Source of the DNA: an uncultured Acinetobacter sp. | Lineage (GTDB): Bacteria > Pseudomonadota > Gammaproteobacteria > Pseudomonadales > Moraxellaceae | Assembly: GCF_947624825.1 (NCBI RefSeq) | Contig: NZ_CANQLZ010000029.1 | Location: 1 to 36,362 of the forward strand | Length of the DNA: 36,362 nucleotides | Reading direction: 5' to 3' | Part shown: positions 15,949 through 26,733 of the stretch, one piece after another | Numbering within the stretch: the stretch's first letter is position 1 | Layout of the letters: each line of letters begins with the position of its first letter | Position numbers and translations under genes: made by a program | Notes under the pieces: model-generated | The model's input: only the letters and a program-made list of their open reading frames with translations | Told to the model about the DNA's origin: nothing | The model's database searches: none

Positions 15949-16788
15949 ATGTCCCGTTTAATTGCATTTCTGTCACTGGCTTTGTTCACAAATTTAGCGT
16001 GGTCACAAGGTTTTGTGGTTTCTACACAACCTATTTACTTGATTGCCAAGGAAATCACCAAAGGGGTTGAAACACCGACCTTATTGTTGGCCGATCAAAC
16101 AGGACATGATGTCAGCTTAACGCCAAAGCACCGTAAGCTTATTCAAGATGCCGGTTTAGTGATGTGGTTGGGTCAAGCACATGAAGCGCCGTTGGAAAAA
16201 TTACTAGGTCAAGATAAAAAAGCAGTGGCTTTACTCGATTCAGGAATTTTACAAACCTTGCCATTACGCAATACGCGTGGAGCGGCAGTTAAAAACAGTG
16301 TTGATACCCATGTGTGGCTTGACCCTAATAATGCTGTACGTATTGGATTTTTTATTGCTGCATTACGTTCGCAGCAAATGCCTGAGAAGCGCGAGTTGTA
16401 TTGGGACAATGCTAAACAGTTTGCACAAAACATGTTAATCACAGCTCAAAAATATAGCCGTAGTAGTAACAATAAAAGCTATTGGGCATATCACGATGCT
16501 TATCAATACTTAGAGCGCCCCTTAAATCTAAAATTTGCTGGTGCTTTAACCGATGATCCGCATGTGGGAGCAACAGCTGCACAAATTAAATATCTCAATG
16601 ACAACCGTCCATACCGTCAAATGTGTTTATTGGCTGAAGGTCATGCCAGCAAGAGTCAGTACCAAAAGCTGGGTCACATTGTTTTTGCCGAAGTCGATGA
16701 AAGCATGGCGCATGAGCAAGATTTTATTCAAGCTTGGCAGCGTTTAGCAGATAAAACCCAAAACTGTTTACTAAGTGCGCGAAATTAA
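15949..16788 (+). CDS. znuA: Periplasmic zinc-binding protein ZnuA
   Basis: A 279-residue cluster A-I solute-binding protein. A signal peptide (about 1-19, ending NLAWS) is followed by FVVSTQPIYLIAKEIT, the usual opening. The three zinc-ligand histidines are His53 (GHDVSLTP), His121 (DTHVWLDP) and His182 (YHDAYQYLE), linked by the long helix expected in this family. Cys226 and Cys273 may form the disulfide known from E. coli ZnuA. The long His/Asp-rich mobile loop found in many ZnuA proteins is absent. It delivers periplasmic zinc to ZnuB and ZnuC. It is transcribed alone, away from zur-znuCB, with the Zur box directly upstream. Confidence 0.94.
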   Translation: MSRLIAFLSLALFTNLAWSQGFVVSTQPIYLIAKEITKGVETPTLLLADQTGHDVSLTPKHRKLIQDAGLVMWLGQAHEAPLEKLLGQDKKAVALLDSGILQTLPLRNTRGAAVKNSVDTHVWLDPNNAVRIGFFIAALRSQQMPEKRELYWDNAKQFAQNMLITAQKYSRSSNNKSYWAYHDAYQYLERPLNLKFAGALTDDPHVGATAAQIKYLNDNRPYRQMCLLAEGHASKSQYQKLGHIVFAEVDESMAHEQDFIQAWQRLADKTQNCLLSARN

Positions 16789-16806
16789 CTCAAAAATTAA
16801 TCATTT

Positions 16807-16820
16807 TTGTAATATTACAA
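16807..16820. promoter_or_regulatory. 14-bp palindrome upstream of the atp promoter
   Basis: TTGTAATATTACAA is perfectly symmetric and lies between the znuA stop and the atp promoter, about 45 bases before the -35 box. A further TTACAA follows five bases later. It could be an operator site or, less likely, part of a weak znuA terminator. No regulator can be named. Confidence 0.35.
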
Positions 16821-16865
16821 GCAGGTTACAAAGCGACAAAAAAACGCGACTAAGGTCGTTAAACG

Positions 16866-16894
16866 ATTGCATGTTGAGGGGGCTAACTCTATAA
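16866..16894 (+). promoter_or_regulatory. Strong sigma-70 promoter of the atp operon
   Basis: TTGCAT (-35, 16866-16871), a 17-nt spacer and TATAAT (-10, 16889-16894), a near-consensus promoter with ideal spacing. It lies 67 bases before atpI, with no other gene between, and so most likely drives the whole ATP synthase operon. Confidence 0.8.
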
Positions 16895-16960
16895 TGCCTG
16901 CGATAAAAAACGATCATCAGTTAAACTTGTCAAGCATTTATGCTGTGAGTGGATAAATAA

Positions 16961-17353
16961 ATGAGCCGAACTAGTCGCTTGATTGACCGACGATTAGCGA
17001 AAGCTTTGGTCTTCCTACAAGCATTAATGATTCCAGTCTCAGGTCTTTTGGCTTGGGCAGTGAAGGATACGACAGCTGCCATCAGCGCTGCACTTGGTGC
17101 ATTGGTTTGTTGGCTAGCAAGCTGCTACTTTACGTGGCAGTCGTTTCGTGTCGCAGGTGCTAGAGCTTCGCAACAGGTTTATGTGAACATGTTTAGGGGC
17201 TTAATGGGTAAGTTTGCGATTGTGATCGTAGGATTCGTTTTGATTTTGAGTAATGTCGAACCGTTGTCAGCGGGGGCATTGTTCTGTGGTTTTATTCTCG
17301 TTCAAGCCATGTCGTGGGTCGCACCTTTTTGTGTGTCACGTCTAAAACGATGA
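16961..17353 (+). CDS. atpI: ATP synthase accessory protein AtpI
   Basis: A 130-residue membrane protein with four hydrophobic segments (about 15-35, 38-57, 83-102 and 108-126), in the standard first position of the operon. The sequence AISAALGALVCWLASCYFTW and the following arginine-containing loop with VNMFRGLMGKFAIVIVGF match the gammaproteobacterial AtpI family. AtpI helps assemble the c-ring but is not part of the final enzyme. Sequence conservation is low in this family, so position in the operon carries much of the call. Confidence 0.9.
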   Translation: MSRTSRLIDRRLAKALVFLQALMIPVSGLLAWAVKDTTAAISAALGALVCWLASCYFTWQSFRVAGARASQQVYVNMFRGLMGKFAIVIVGFVLILSNVEPLSAGALFCGFILVQAMSWVAPFCVSRLKR

Positions 17354-17462
17354 GTATCAGCACAAGCAAAAATTGAAAAGTTTTTTGGAGTTGAGCGAGA
17401 TATCAAGCAGCACGCGATGTTCGCTTATCTCTATATTAGTATTTGACATTGACCAGGTGTGA

Positions 17463-18341
<879 letters not shown>

Positions 18342-18394
18342 TCGTATTTTTTTATCTAATTGTTCGTTAATGGTTAGATGATTATTAGTTTTGA

Positions 18395-18667
<273 letters not shown>

Positions 18668-18706
18668 TCAGCTTAATTCCGAAATTCACTATTTGAGGAA
18701 TTTGCA

Positions 18707-19177
18707 ATGAATATCAACCTCACATTGTTTGGCCAAGCGATTGCGTTTGCGATGTTTGTCGCATTCTGCATGAAGTTTGTATGGCCACCACTAATCAATG
18801 CGATTAGTGAGCGTCAGCGTAAAATTGCTGACGGCTTAAATGCGGCTGAGAAAGCAAAAGCTGACCTTGCGGATGCGCAAGCACAAGTGAAAGCCGAACT
18901 CGACGCAGCTAAAGCACAAGCGGCTCAATTGATCGAACAAGCGAACCGTCGCGGTGCGCAATTGGTAGAAGATGCGCGTGCTCAAGCAGCAGCTGAAGGT
19001 GAGCGCATTCGTCAACAGGCTAAAGAAGCTGTTGATACTGAAATCAACGCAGCTCGCGAACAATTACGTCAACAAGTGGCTGCTCTTGCAGTAGCTGGTG
19101 CTGAGAAAATTCTTAGCCAGCAAGTTGATGCAGAAGCTCACAATGCCATGCTGACTCAGCTGGCTGCTAAACTTTAA
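18707..19177 (+). CDS. atpF: ATP synthase Fo subunit b
   Basis: A 156-residue subunit, the E. coli length. One N-terminal membrane helix (about 5-27, ending [14 protein letters not shown]) is followed by a long, highly charged alanine-rich helix that forms the right-handed coiled-coil stalk linking Fo to F1. GAGGAA seven bases before the ATG gives strong initiation. The atpF-atpH gap is 12 bases. Confidence 0.97.
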   Translation: MNINLTLFGQAIAFAMFVAFCMKFVWPPLINAISERQRKIADGLNAAEKAKADLADAQAQVKAELDAAKAQAAQLIEQANRRGAQLVEDARAQAAAEGERIRQQAKEAVDTEINAAREQLRQQVAALAVAGAEKILSQQVDAEAHNAMLTQLAAKL

Positions 19178-19189
19178 GAGAGGCGGATT

Positions 19190-19726
19190 ATGGCTGAACT
19201 CTTGACGTTAGCACGCCCTTACGCAAAAGCAGCATTTGCTTACGCTTCTGAGCAAAACGCAGCTGACTCTTGGTCAAATGCGCTTACTTTGCTCAGTGCT
19301 GCGGTGCAAGACGAAGCATTTTCAGCTTATCTAAATCGCCCTGAGCTTAATCCTGCTGAGCAGGTGAGTCTTTTTGCTAAAGTTTTAGGTGAAGACCAAA
19401 CCGCAGCAGTGTCAAACTTTTTGACATTGCTTGCTGAAAATGGTCGTTTGAGTCTTTTACCTGAAATTCAAGCAGAATATGAACAGCTTAAATCACAGAA
19501 TAACAATGTTGTGGATGTCGTAATTGAATCGGCATTCCCATTAACTTCTGTACAAGAACAATTACTTGCACACGCCTTAGAGAAGAAATTCCAAGCAGCA
19601 GTAAATGTTTCTGTAGAAGTTAACCCGGCATTGATTGCGGGTGTGGTTATTCGTGCAGGCGACCAAGTGATAGATGATTCTGCGCTTAATAAGCTTGAAA
19701 AAATGCGTACTCGTCTTCTTGCGTAA
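19190..19726 (+). CDS. atpH: ATP synthase F1 subunit delta
   Basis: A 178-residue subunit. The opening [16 protein letters not shown] and the C-terminal [30 protein letters not shown] are the OSCP/delta signatures. It caps the F1 head and joins it to the subunit b stalk. AGAGGCGG directly upstream is a good ribosome binding site. Confidence 0.97.
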   Translation: MAELLTLARPYAKAAFAYASEQNAADSWSNALTLLSAAVQDEAFSAYLNRPELNPAEQVSLFAKVLGEDQTAAVSNFLTLLAENGRLSLLPEIQAEYEQLKSQNNNVVDVVIESAFPLTSVQEQLLAHALEKKFQAAVNVSVEVNPALIAGVVIRAGDQVIDDSALNKLEKMRTRLLA

Positions 19727-19768
19727 TTGCTCGAAGACTGAACTTTAAAAAGATTGAGGTATAGCGCA

Positions 19769-21313
19769 ATGCAACAACTGAATCCATCCGAGATCAGTGC
19801 GCTCATTAAACAGCGTATCGGCGATCTGGACACCAGCGCAACCGCTAAAAACGAAGGTACCATTGTTATGGTATCTGACGGTATTGTGCGCATTCACGGT
19901 CTTGCTGACGCAATGTACGGTGAAATGATCGAATTCGACGGCGGCCTTTATGGTATGGCACTGAACCTAGAACAGGATTCAGTGGGCGTCGTTGTTTTAG
20001 GTAACTACTTAAGCCTTCAAGAAGGCCAAAAAGCGCGTTGCACAGGTCGTGTATTAGAAGTTCCGGTTGGTCCAGAACTTTTAGGCCGTGTAGTAGATGC
20101 TCTTGGTAACCCGATTGATGGTAAAGGCCCGATCGATGCTAAATTAACTGATGCTGTTGAAAAAGTAGCACCAGGCGTAATTTGGCGTCAATCAGTGGAT
20201 GAACCTGTACAAACTGGTTATAAATCAGTAGATACAATGATTCCAGTCGGCCGTGGTCAGCGTGAGTTGATCATTGGTGACCGTCAAACTGGTAAAACAG
20301 CAATGGCGATCGATGCGATTATCGCTCAGAAAAATTCTGGCATTAAATGTGTATACGTAGCAATTGGTCAAAAACAATCGACTATCGCAAACGTAGTACG
20401 CAAGCTAGAAGAAACTGGCGCTATGGCGTATACAACTGTTGTAGCAGCAGCGGCAGCGGATCCAGCAGCAATGCTTTTCCTTGCTCCGTACTCTGGCTGT
20501 ACAATGGGTGAATACTTCCGTGATCGCGGTGAAGATGCGTTAATTATCTATGATGATTTGTCTAAGCAAGCAGTTGCTTACCGTCAAATTTCATTGTTAT
20601 TACGTCGTCCACCAGGTCGTGAAGCGTATCCAGGTGACGTATTCTATCTTCACTCACGTCTTCTTGAGCGTGCTTCGCGCGTTTCAGCTGACTACGTTGA
20701 GAAGTTCACGAATGGTGAAGTTAAGGGCCAAACTGGTTCATTAACTGCTTTACCAATCATTGAAACTCAAGCGGGTGACGTATCTGCATTCGTACCAACG
20801 AACGTAATTTCGATCACTGACGGTCAGATCTTCCTTGAAACATCATTATTCAACGCAGGTATCCGTCCTGCTGTGAACGCGGGTATCTCTGTATCTCGTG
20901 TTGGTGGTTCAGCGCAGACTAAAGTTATCAAAAAATTGTCTGGTGGTATCCGTACCGCTTTAGCGCAATACCGTGAACTTGCAGCTTTTGCTCAGTTTGC
21001 TTCTGATCTTGACGAAGCAACGCGTAAGCAACTTGAACATGGTCAACGTGTTACTGAATTAATGAAGCAAAAACAATATGCTCCATATTCAATCGCTGAC
21101 CAAGCTGTTTCAATTTATGCATCTAACGAAGGTTACATGACTGACGTTGAAGTGAAGAAAATCGTAGACTTTGATGCTGCATTAATTTCTTACTTCCGTT
21201 CTGAACATGCTGCGTTAATGCAAAAAATTGACCAGACTGGTGCTTGGGATAAAGAAATCGAAGCTGAATTCAAAGCTGGTATTGAAAAGTTCAAAGCGAC
21301 TCAAACTTACTAA
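19769..21313 (+). CDS. atpA: ATP synthase F1 subunit alpha
   Basis: A 514-residue subunit, near the E. coli 513. It starts [17 protein letters not shown] and has Walker A GDRQTGKT and the signature [17 protein letters not shown]. It carries the non-catalytic nucleotide site and, with beta, forms the hexamer. The ATG at 19769 was chosen: GAGGT lies eight bases upstream, and it is the canonical N-terminus, whereas a TTG 15 bases earlier overlaps that site. The codons are noticeably optimised, as expected for a highly expressed gene. Confidence 0.99.
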   Translation: MQQLNPSEISALIKQRIGDLDTSATAKNEGTIVMVSDGIVRIHGLADAMYGEMIEFDGGLYGMALNLEQDSVGVVVLGNYLSLQEGQKARCTGRVLEVPVGPELLGRVVDALGNPIDGKGPIDAKLTDAVEKVAPGVIWRQSVDEPVQTGYKSVDTMIPVGRGQRELIIGDRQTGKTAMAIDAIIAQKNSGIKCVYVAIGQKQSTIANVVRKLEETGAMAYTTVVAAAAADPAAMLFLAPYSGCTMGEYFRDRGEDALIIYDDLSKQAVAYRQISLLLRRPPGREAYPGDVFYLHSRLLERASRVSADYVEKFTNGEVKGQTGSLTALPIIETQAGDVSAFVPTNVISITDGQIFLETSLFNAGIRPAVNAGISVSRVGGSAQTKVIKKLSGGIRTALAQYRELAAFAQFASDLDEATRKQLEHGQRVTELMKQKQYAPYSIADQAVSIYASNEGYMTDVEVKKIVDFDAALISYFRSEHAALMQKIDQTGAWDKEIEAEFKAGIEKFKATQTY

Positions 21314-21359
21314 TTGAGCAACAGCTCATTTAGTCTGGGTTTGGTTCACGGAATCAACC

Positions 21360-21385
21360 TTCGAGGGCTCGCAAGGGCCTTCGAA
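21360..21385 (+). other. Stem-loop in the atpA-atpG gap
   Basis: TTCGAGGGC (21360-21368) and GCCTTCGAA (21377-21385) form a 9-bp stem with one G-U pair around an eight-base loop, 15 bases before the atpG start. A smaller hairpin TGAGC/GCTCA lies just after the atpA stop. This 87-base gap is the widest among the F1 genes. A role in mRNA processing or in tuning atpG translation is a guess. Confidence 0.5.
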
Positions 21386-21400
21386 TACTAGGTTAAGCGT

Positions 21401-22270
21401 ATGGCAAATTTAAAAGAAATTCGCGCCAAAGTAGCTAGTATCAAAAGCACGCAGAAAATTACTCGCGCGATGCAGATGGTAGCAGCTTCTAAGATGCGTC
21501 GTGCGCAAGAGCGCATGGCTCAAGGCCGTCCGTATGCCGAAAATATGCACCGTGTAATTGCTCATTTGGTTCAAGCGAATCCTGAATACAAACACCGTTA
21601 TATGGTTGAACGTCCTGTAAAGCGCGTTGGCTATATCATTGTGTCTTCAGATCGTGGCCTTGCTGGTGGTTTGAACATTAACTTGTTCAAGAAAGTGGTA
21701 AAACACGTTCAACAGCAAAAAGAGCAGTCAATTGAAGTTCAATTTGCTTTAATTGGTCAAAAAGCGGTTTCGTTTTTTAAAAACTACGGCGGTAAAGTAC
21801 TTGGCGCGACGACAAATGTCGGTGATGCACCAAGTCTTGAACAGTTATCTGGTTCTGTACAGGTGATGTTAGATGCTTATGATAAAGGCGAGTTAGATCG
21901 TATTTATCTAGTGTCAAACGGCTTTGTCAATGCCATGACTCAAAATCAAAAAATCGAACAACTTGTTCCTTTAGCTGCGGCTGAAGAGAACGAGAATCTG
22001 AACCGTCAATATGGTTGGGATTATATCTATGAGCCACAAGCTGAAGAGCTTTTAAATGGCTTATTGGTTCGTTACATTGAGTCTGTGGTATATCAAGGTG
22101 TGATTGAAAACATCGCATGTGAGCAGTCTGCACGTATGGTTGCTATGAAAGCTGCAACTGACAACGCAGGCGACATCATTAAGAGCCTACAACTTATTTA
22201 TAACAAGCTGCGTCAAGCCGCGATTACTCAGGAAATTTCTGAGATCGTTGGTGGTGCCGCTGCCGTTTAA
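21401..22270 (+). CDS. atpG: ATP synthase F1 subunit gamma
   Basis: A 289-residue central-stalk subunit (E. coli 287). The N-terminal helix [30 protein letters not shown] and the C-terminal helix ending [16 protein letters not shown] are the two halves of the rotating coiled coil. The central Rossmann-like part has [10 protein letters not shown]. An AGG precedes the start at normal spacing. Confidence 0.98.
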   Translation: MANLKEIRAKVASIKSTQKITRAMQMVAASKMRRAQERMAQGRPYAENMHRVIAHLVQANPEYKHRYMVERPVKRVGYIIVSSDRGLAGGLNINLFKKVVKHVQQQKEQSIEVQFALIGQKAVSFFKNYGGKVLGATTNVGDAPSLEQLSGSVQVMLDAYDKGELDRIYLVSNGFVNAMTQNQKIEQLVPLAAAEENENLNRQYGWDYIYEPQAEELLNGLLVRYIESVVYQGVIENIACEQSARMVAMKAATDNAGDIIKSLQLIYNKLRQAAITQEISEIVGGAAAV

Positions 22271-22281
22271 CATTATTTTGA

Positions 22282-23691
<1,410 letters not shown>

Positions 23692-23717
23692 TTAGTTCCC
23701 TAATTTAGGAGATTCTC

Positions 23718-24134
23718 ATGGCGACTATGCAATGTGATGTTGTAAGTGTTAAAGAGTCTTTGTACTCAGGCACGATCAGCATGATTATCGCAAAAGGTGC
23801 TGGCGGTGAATTGGGTATTATGCCTGGTCATACACCATTAGTAACTTTACTCAAGCCTGGCGCGATCCGTGTTGTGCTTGAAAACGGTACAGAAGAGTTA
23901 ATCTATGTATCTGGTGGTGTTCTAGAAGTTCAACCGCATGTTGTTACGGTACTTGCAGATACTGCAGTCCGTGCAGAAAACTTAGATGAAGCGGCAATTG
24001 TTGAAGCACGTAAAAATGCTGAAAACTTGCTTGCAAATCAAAAGAGCGATTTGGACACTGCTGCTGCATTAGCTGCTCTTGCAGAAACTGCTGCTCAGTT
24101 AGACACAATCCGCAAAATCAAAAACCGCGCTTAA
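23718..24134 (+). CDS. atpC: ATP synthase F1 subunit epsilon
   Basis: A 138-residue subunit. The N-terminal beta-sandwich starts MQCDVVSVKESLYSG and contains GELGIMPGHTPLVTLLKPG; the C-terminal part forms two helices rich in Ala (LAALAETAAQ). It links gamma to the c-ring, and its C-terminal helices can inhibit ATP hydrolysis. TTAGGAG upstream supports the ATG. The last four codons and stop are repeated about 600 bases downstream together with the terminator. Confidence 0.97.
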   Translation: MATMQCDVVSVKESLYSGTISMIIAKGAGGELGIMPGHTPLVTLLKPGAIRVVLENGTEELIYVSGGVLEVQPHVVTVLADTAVRAENLDEAAIVEARKNAENLLANQKSDLDTAAALAALAETAAQLDTIRKIKNRA

Positions 24135-24182
24135 TTGCAGGTTTGAGATTTAAAAAACCACCCGAAAGGGTGGTTTTTTTAT
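24120..24182 (+). repeat. 63-bp direct repeat, copy 1 (atpC end plus terminator)
   Basis: This stretch contains the last codons of atpC, the stop, a 20-base spacer and the operon terminator. It recurs at an offset of exactly 598 bases with only two differences: T to C in the spacer and C to T in the terminator stem. This is the native copy, because it is in frame with atpC. Confidence 0.93.
24152..24180 (+). terminator. Rho-independent terminator of the atp operon
   Basis: AAAAAACCACCC, loop GAAA, GGGTGGTTTTTTT: a stable stem with a GNRA tetraloop and a long T-run, 18 bases after the atpC stop. Confidence 0.95.
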
Positions 24183-24251
24183 AGGCAATATTTAATAATA
24201 ATTCATAAATAAATATTTTATGTGTTTAATAATAAATGAGAAAGGTTGGAA

Positions 24252-24719
24252 ATGTTAAATAAACTTGTTTTAGCGATATTATTATCATTAGGTTTTATTG
24301 GTTGCGCATCTGTTCCTAAGGTAGATCCAAAAGGATTACAAAAACAACAAAATATACAAGCAGGGCAAGCGGCAATCTATGTTTACCGTTCTAATAGCAT
24401 TTTAGGTTCAGCTCTTAAAAAAGATGTTTGGTTAAATGGTGAATGTCTAGGTGAAACTGCACGCGGAGTATATTTTTACAAAGAAGTAGAAGCAGGAAAA
24501 AAACATATTGTCTCTACTGAATCGGAATTTTCTCCTAATCATCTTAATATCACTACAGAAAGTGGAAAAAAATATTATGTGCAGCAATACATTAAGCCTG
24601 GTGTATTAGTTGGTGGTGCAAATATAAAATTAGTTGATGAAGTTGAAGGGAAACAGGCTATTGAAAAATATAGTTTAGCAGTAGAAGGGACATGTTCTAA
24701 ACAATCTATTCAATTTTAA
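24252..24719 (+). CDS. DUF2846-like lipoprotein, AT-rich, repeat-flanked
   Basis: A 155-residue protein. Its lipoprotein signal peptide ends in FIGC (lipobox, Cys18). The mature part contains GQAAIYVYRSNSILGSALKKDVWLNG, GVYFYKEVEAGKKHIVSTESEFSPN and KYYVQQYIKPGVLVGGANIKLVDE, a beta-rich pattern typical of DUF2846-type lipoproteins, whose function is unknown. AAAGG six bases before ATG 24252 supports the start over a TTG just upstream. Base composition is visibly more AT-rich than in the neighbouring atp genes. The gene sits exactly between two 63-bp direct repeats, and its stop codon touches the second copy, which suggests it was inserted here. Confidence 0.85.
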   Translation: MLNKLVLAILLSLGFIGCASVPKVDPKGLQKQQNIQAGQAAIYVYRSNSILGSALKKDVWLNGECLGETARGVYFYKEVEAGKKHIVSTESEFSPNHLNITTESGKKYYVQQYIKPGVLVGGANIKLVDEVEGKQAIEKYSLAVEGTCSKQSIQF

Positions 24720-24780
24720 AAACCGCGCTTAATTGCAGGCTTGAGATTTAAAAAACTACCCGAAAGGGTGGTTTTTTTAT
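24718..24780 (+). repeat. 63-bp direct repeat, copy 2 (vestigial atpC end plus terminator)
   Basis: A near-perfect copy of 24120-24182, with 61 of 63 bases identical. It includes the AAAAACCGCGCTTAA sequence that encodes the last residues of AtpC, but here it is untranslated, behind the lipoprotein stop codon. It provides the lipoprotein gene with a ready-made terminator. Confidence 0.93.
24750..24778 (+). terminator. Duplicated terminator behind the lipoprotein gene
   Basis: Same hairpin as the atp terminator (loop GAAA, long T-run). The single C-to-T change in the left arm turns a C-G pair into a U-G pair, so the stem still folds. Confidence 0.9.
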
Positions 24781-24819
24781 GCTATAAAATAATTTTAGTC
24801 GTTTAAGCACAATATAAAA

Positions 24820-25125
24820 ATGCAACTCATCCAACAACAAGCCCATTTTTGGGAGCTTTACCAACAACAAGACAATTACTATTTGGGCTTTGCCATAGAT
24901 ACAGGTGATGCCATGCACTGTTGGCATTTGCAGTTAACTGATCAACAAATTTTAGCTTACCAAGAACAGGGTAGAGCTGCGCTTGAACAGCTTGCAAAAC
25001 AATTGAGCCAACAGGTTTATCAAGCTAATTTTAGTCAATTAAAAGCCCAGCAAGTAGATGCTGTTACAGAAGCTAAAATGCAAGCAGCTTTTCAACAATG
25101 GCATCAAACTGCATCTAATAGCTGA
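24820..25125 (+). CDS. Hypothetical Gln-rich protein
   Basis: A 101-residue soluble protein without signal peptide or membrane segment. It is unusually rich in Gln (runs such as IQQQAHFWELYQQQ and QQILAYQEQG) and in aromatic residues near the N-terminus; the remainder looks helical. I recognise no family. The ATG lacks a clear ribosome binding site. Its last 22 bases overlap the end of the convergent kinase gene. Codon use resembles neighbouring genes, so it is probably real, but function is unknown. Confidence 0.6.
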   Translation: MQLIQQQAHFWELYQQQDNYYLGFAIDTGDAMHCWHLQLTDQQILAYQEQGRAALEQLAKQLSQQVYQANFSQLKAQQVDAVTEAKMQAAFQQWHQTASNS

Positions 25126-25550
25126 ATTGAAAATTGCTGTGCATCTATAATTTTAACCTGAAAAATTTCGCTAAAACCCTCAGCTAATTGAGGAATTTCT
25201 AGTTTTTTATAGGTTGCTCGTACACCGACTTCAGGAATATTGGCTTTGCCTATACGTTGCCGATTACGCTTTAGAGCGCTGTTTAAATCAGTTTCAAAAT
25301 AATAGGCAATCACCTCAAAGCCTGCATCATGGGCGCGTTGAATATAACGACGACGTGCTGCAACATCAGGGTTGGTATTATCAATCACCATTTTGGTTTT
25401 TGAGGCTAAACACGCTTCGAAAATCATATTTTCACGATGCCGAGTTTTCAGCATATCTAAATTTAAGCGTAAATGCGTGTGGTAAAAATACTGCTGATAA
25501 AAGGTAGATTTACCCGAGGCCTGTACCCCACATAATAAAATAAGTTGCAT
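25104..25550 (-). CDS. P-loop kinase, polynucleotide-kinase-like
   Basis: A 148-residue single-domain ATPase. Walker A is GVQASGKST (8-16). LNLDMLKTRHR carries the Asp expected for substrate activation, VIDNTNPDVAARRRYI is the second conserved block, and LKRNRQR is a lid arginine cluster. The order is that of the kinase domain of PNKP-type 5'-hydroxyl polynucleotide kinases and related small-molecule kinases. There is no phosphatase domain. Substrate and pathway are unknown. The gene converges with and slightly overlaps the Gln-rich gene and is read toward it. Confidence 0.85.
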   Translation of the reverse strand: MQLILLCGVQASGKSTFYQQYFYHTHLRLNLDMLKTRHRENMIFEACLASKTKMVIDNTNPDVAARRRYIQRAHDAGFEVIAYYFETDLNSALKRNRQRIGKANIPEVGVRATYKKLEIPQLAEGFSEIFQVKIIDAQQFSIQLLDAV

Positions 25551-25609
25551 ATTTCAATCATCTAAGCGCTAACACAATTGAGCATATGCCTGCATACCGC
25601 ATTAAGCAA

Positions 25610-26605
25610 CTAAGATCCTTCTGGGAATTCTTGACGTTCACCGCCGTTATAGGTTGAAAAACGGGGTTGTTCACGCTGAAAGGTGGGGGCAGAACTGGAC
25701 CATGGCCACTTACCAAACTGAGTGGCGCGATAGCGTCGAAAAGCCTCATCTAACTCTTGCTGAGTATTCATGACAAATGGACCATGCATCGCTACAGGCT
25801 CAGTAATGGGTTCACCTTCTAACCATAAAATACGTGCTTCTTGATCACCTGCAGTTAGGCTGACTTCGACATCCGGTTGCAGCTCTACAAGATGTCGAGA
25901 TTGTAGGCTGTGATCAAACAGCTTTAATTCTGAGCCTTGATAAAAGTAAGCAAAACGTGTTGACGTTGCGGTTGTTGCAGGCAAGGTCACTTGTGTATGA
26001 GCGGGCAATGTAATCAGGAAAATATTGACATGGTTTTTAGTTGCTGCTGCCCACGAATGCGCTGGACAAGCTAAAGCAAACGTTTGATTAAATTGACCTG
26101 CTACCACACGAATATCAGCAATATTACCTTGGGCATCCTTTAAATAGACATGCGGAATATCTTCGCGCCACAGCATTTTATAATCAGGGTCTTGCTGTTT
26201 TTGTTCAGAAGATGAATTAAACCAAATTTGAAAAAGTTCTAAGGGATTGGCTCGATTTTGGTGAATCAGTGGAAACATTTCACAGTGTTCAACACCATTG
26301 CCTGTACTCAGCCATTGTACATCACCTGCAGCATAGCGACCGGCATTACCCAGCGAGTCAAAATGGTCAACTACACCTTGTTCAACTAAGGTAATAGTTT
26401 CAAAGCCGGTATGTGGATGTTGCGGAAAACCGGGCACAGTTTCGCCATAATACATACTATATTCTTGATTTACAGCAGGATGCTGAGGACCAAGCTCGGC
26501 ATTGCCTTTAGGAAAATGATCTAGATGATGTGCTGCAAAAATAAAAGGATCTTTTAAATCTAAGCGGAATTTAATGGGAACAATAGAGTAAATGGCCTGA
26601 TGCAT
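25610..26605 (-). CDS. Pirin family protein (second copy type)
   Basis: A 331-residue bicupin. The metal ligands are present: His63 and His65 in PQHPHTGFETITL, His107 and Glu109 in NGVEHCEMFP. The region DHFPKGNAELGPQHP is characteristic of a pirin subfamily different from the one encoded near 5.3 kb. The C-terminal pirin domain has IVPIKF-type strands, ILWLEGEPITEPVAMHGPFVMNTQQELDEAFRRY. AAGGAA about eight bases upstream supports ATG 26605 over a TTG 42 bases earlier. Function is unknown; iron binding, and quercetinase activity or a regulatory role, are family-level possibilities. Confidence 0.92.
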   Translation of the reverse strand: MHQAIYSIVPIKFRLDLKDPFIFAAHHLDHFPKGNAELGPQHPAVNQEYSMYYGETVPGFPQHPHTGFETITLVEQGVVDHFDSLGNAGRYAAGDVQWLSTGNGVEHCEMFPLIHQNRANPLELFQIWFNSSSEQKQQDPDYKMLWREDIPHVYLKDAQGNIADIRVVAGQFNQTFALACPAHSWAAATKNHVNIFLITLPAHTQVTLPATTATSTRFAYFYQGSELKLFDHSLQSRHLVELQPDVEVSLTAGDQEARILWLEGEPITEPVAMHGPFVMNTQQELDEAFRRYRATQFGKWPWSSSAPTFQREQPRFSTYNGGERQEFPEGS

Positions 26606-26733
26606 ATGCTTATTCCTTGCTGTTTTAATTTTTATATATGCTAGCAAGCTTTCAACATAGCGTATGTTATGTATCTGATGTGATGCTGTAATAAAGTCGT
26701 GAAGCCTAAACTATTTAGACTTCACTAGGCGTT

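Noticed and set aside
19468..19893. A 141-codon open frame antisense across the atpH-atpA junction
   Set aside because: It overlaps two certain genes, is Ser/Thr-rich without domain-like pattern and has no start signals.
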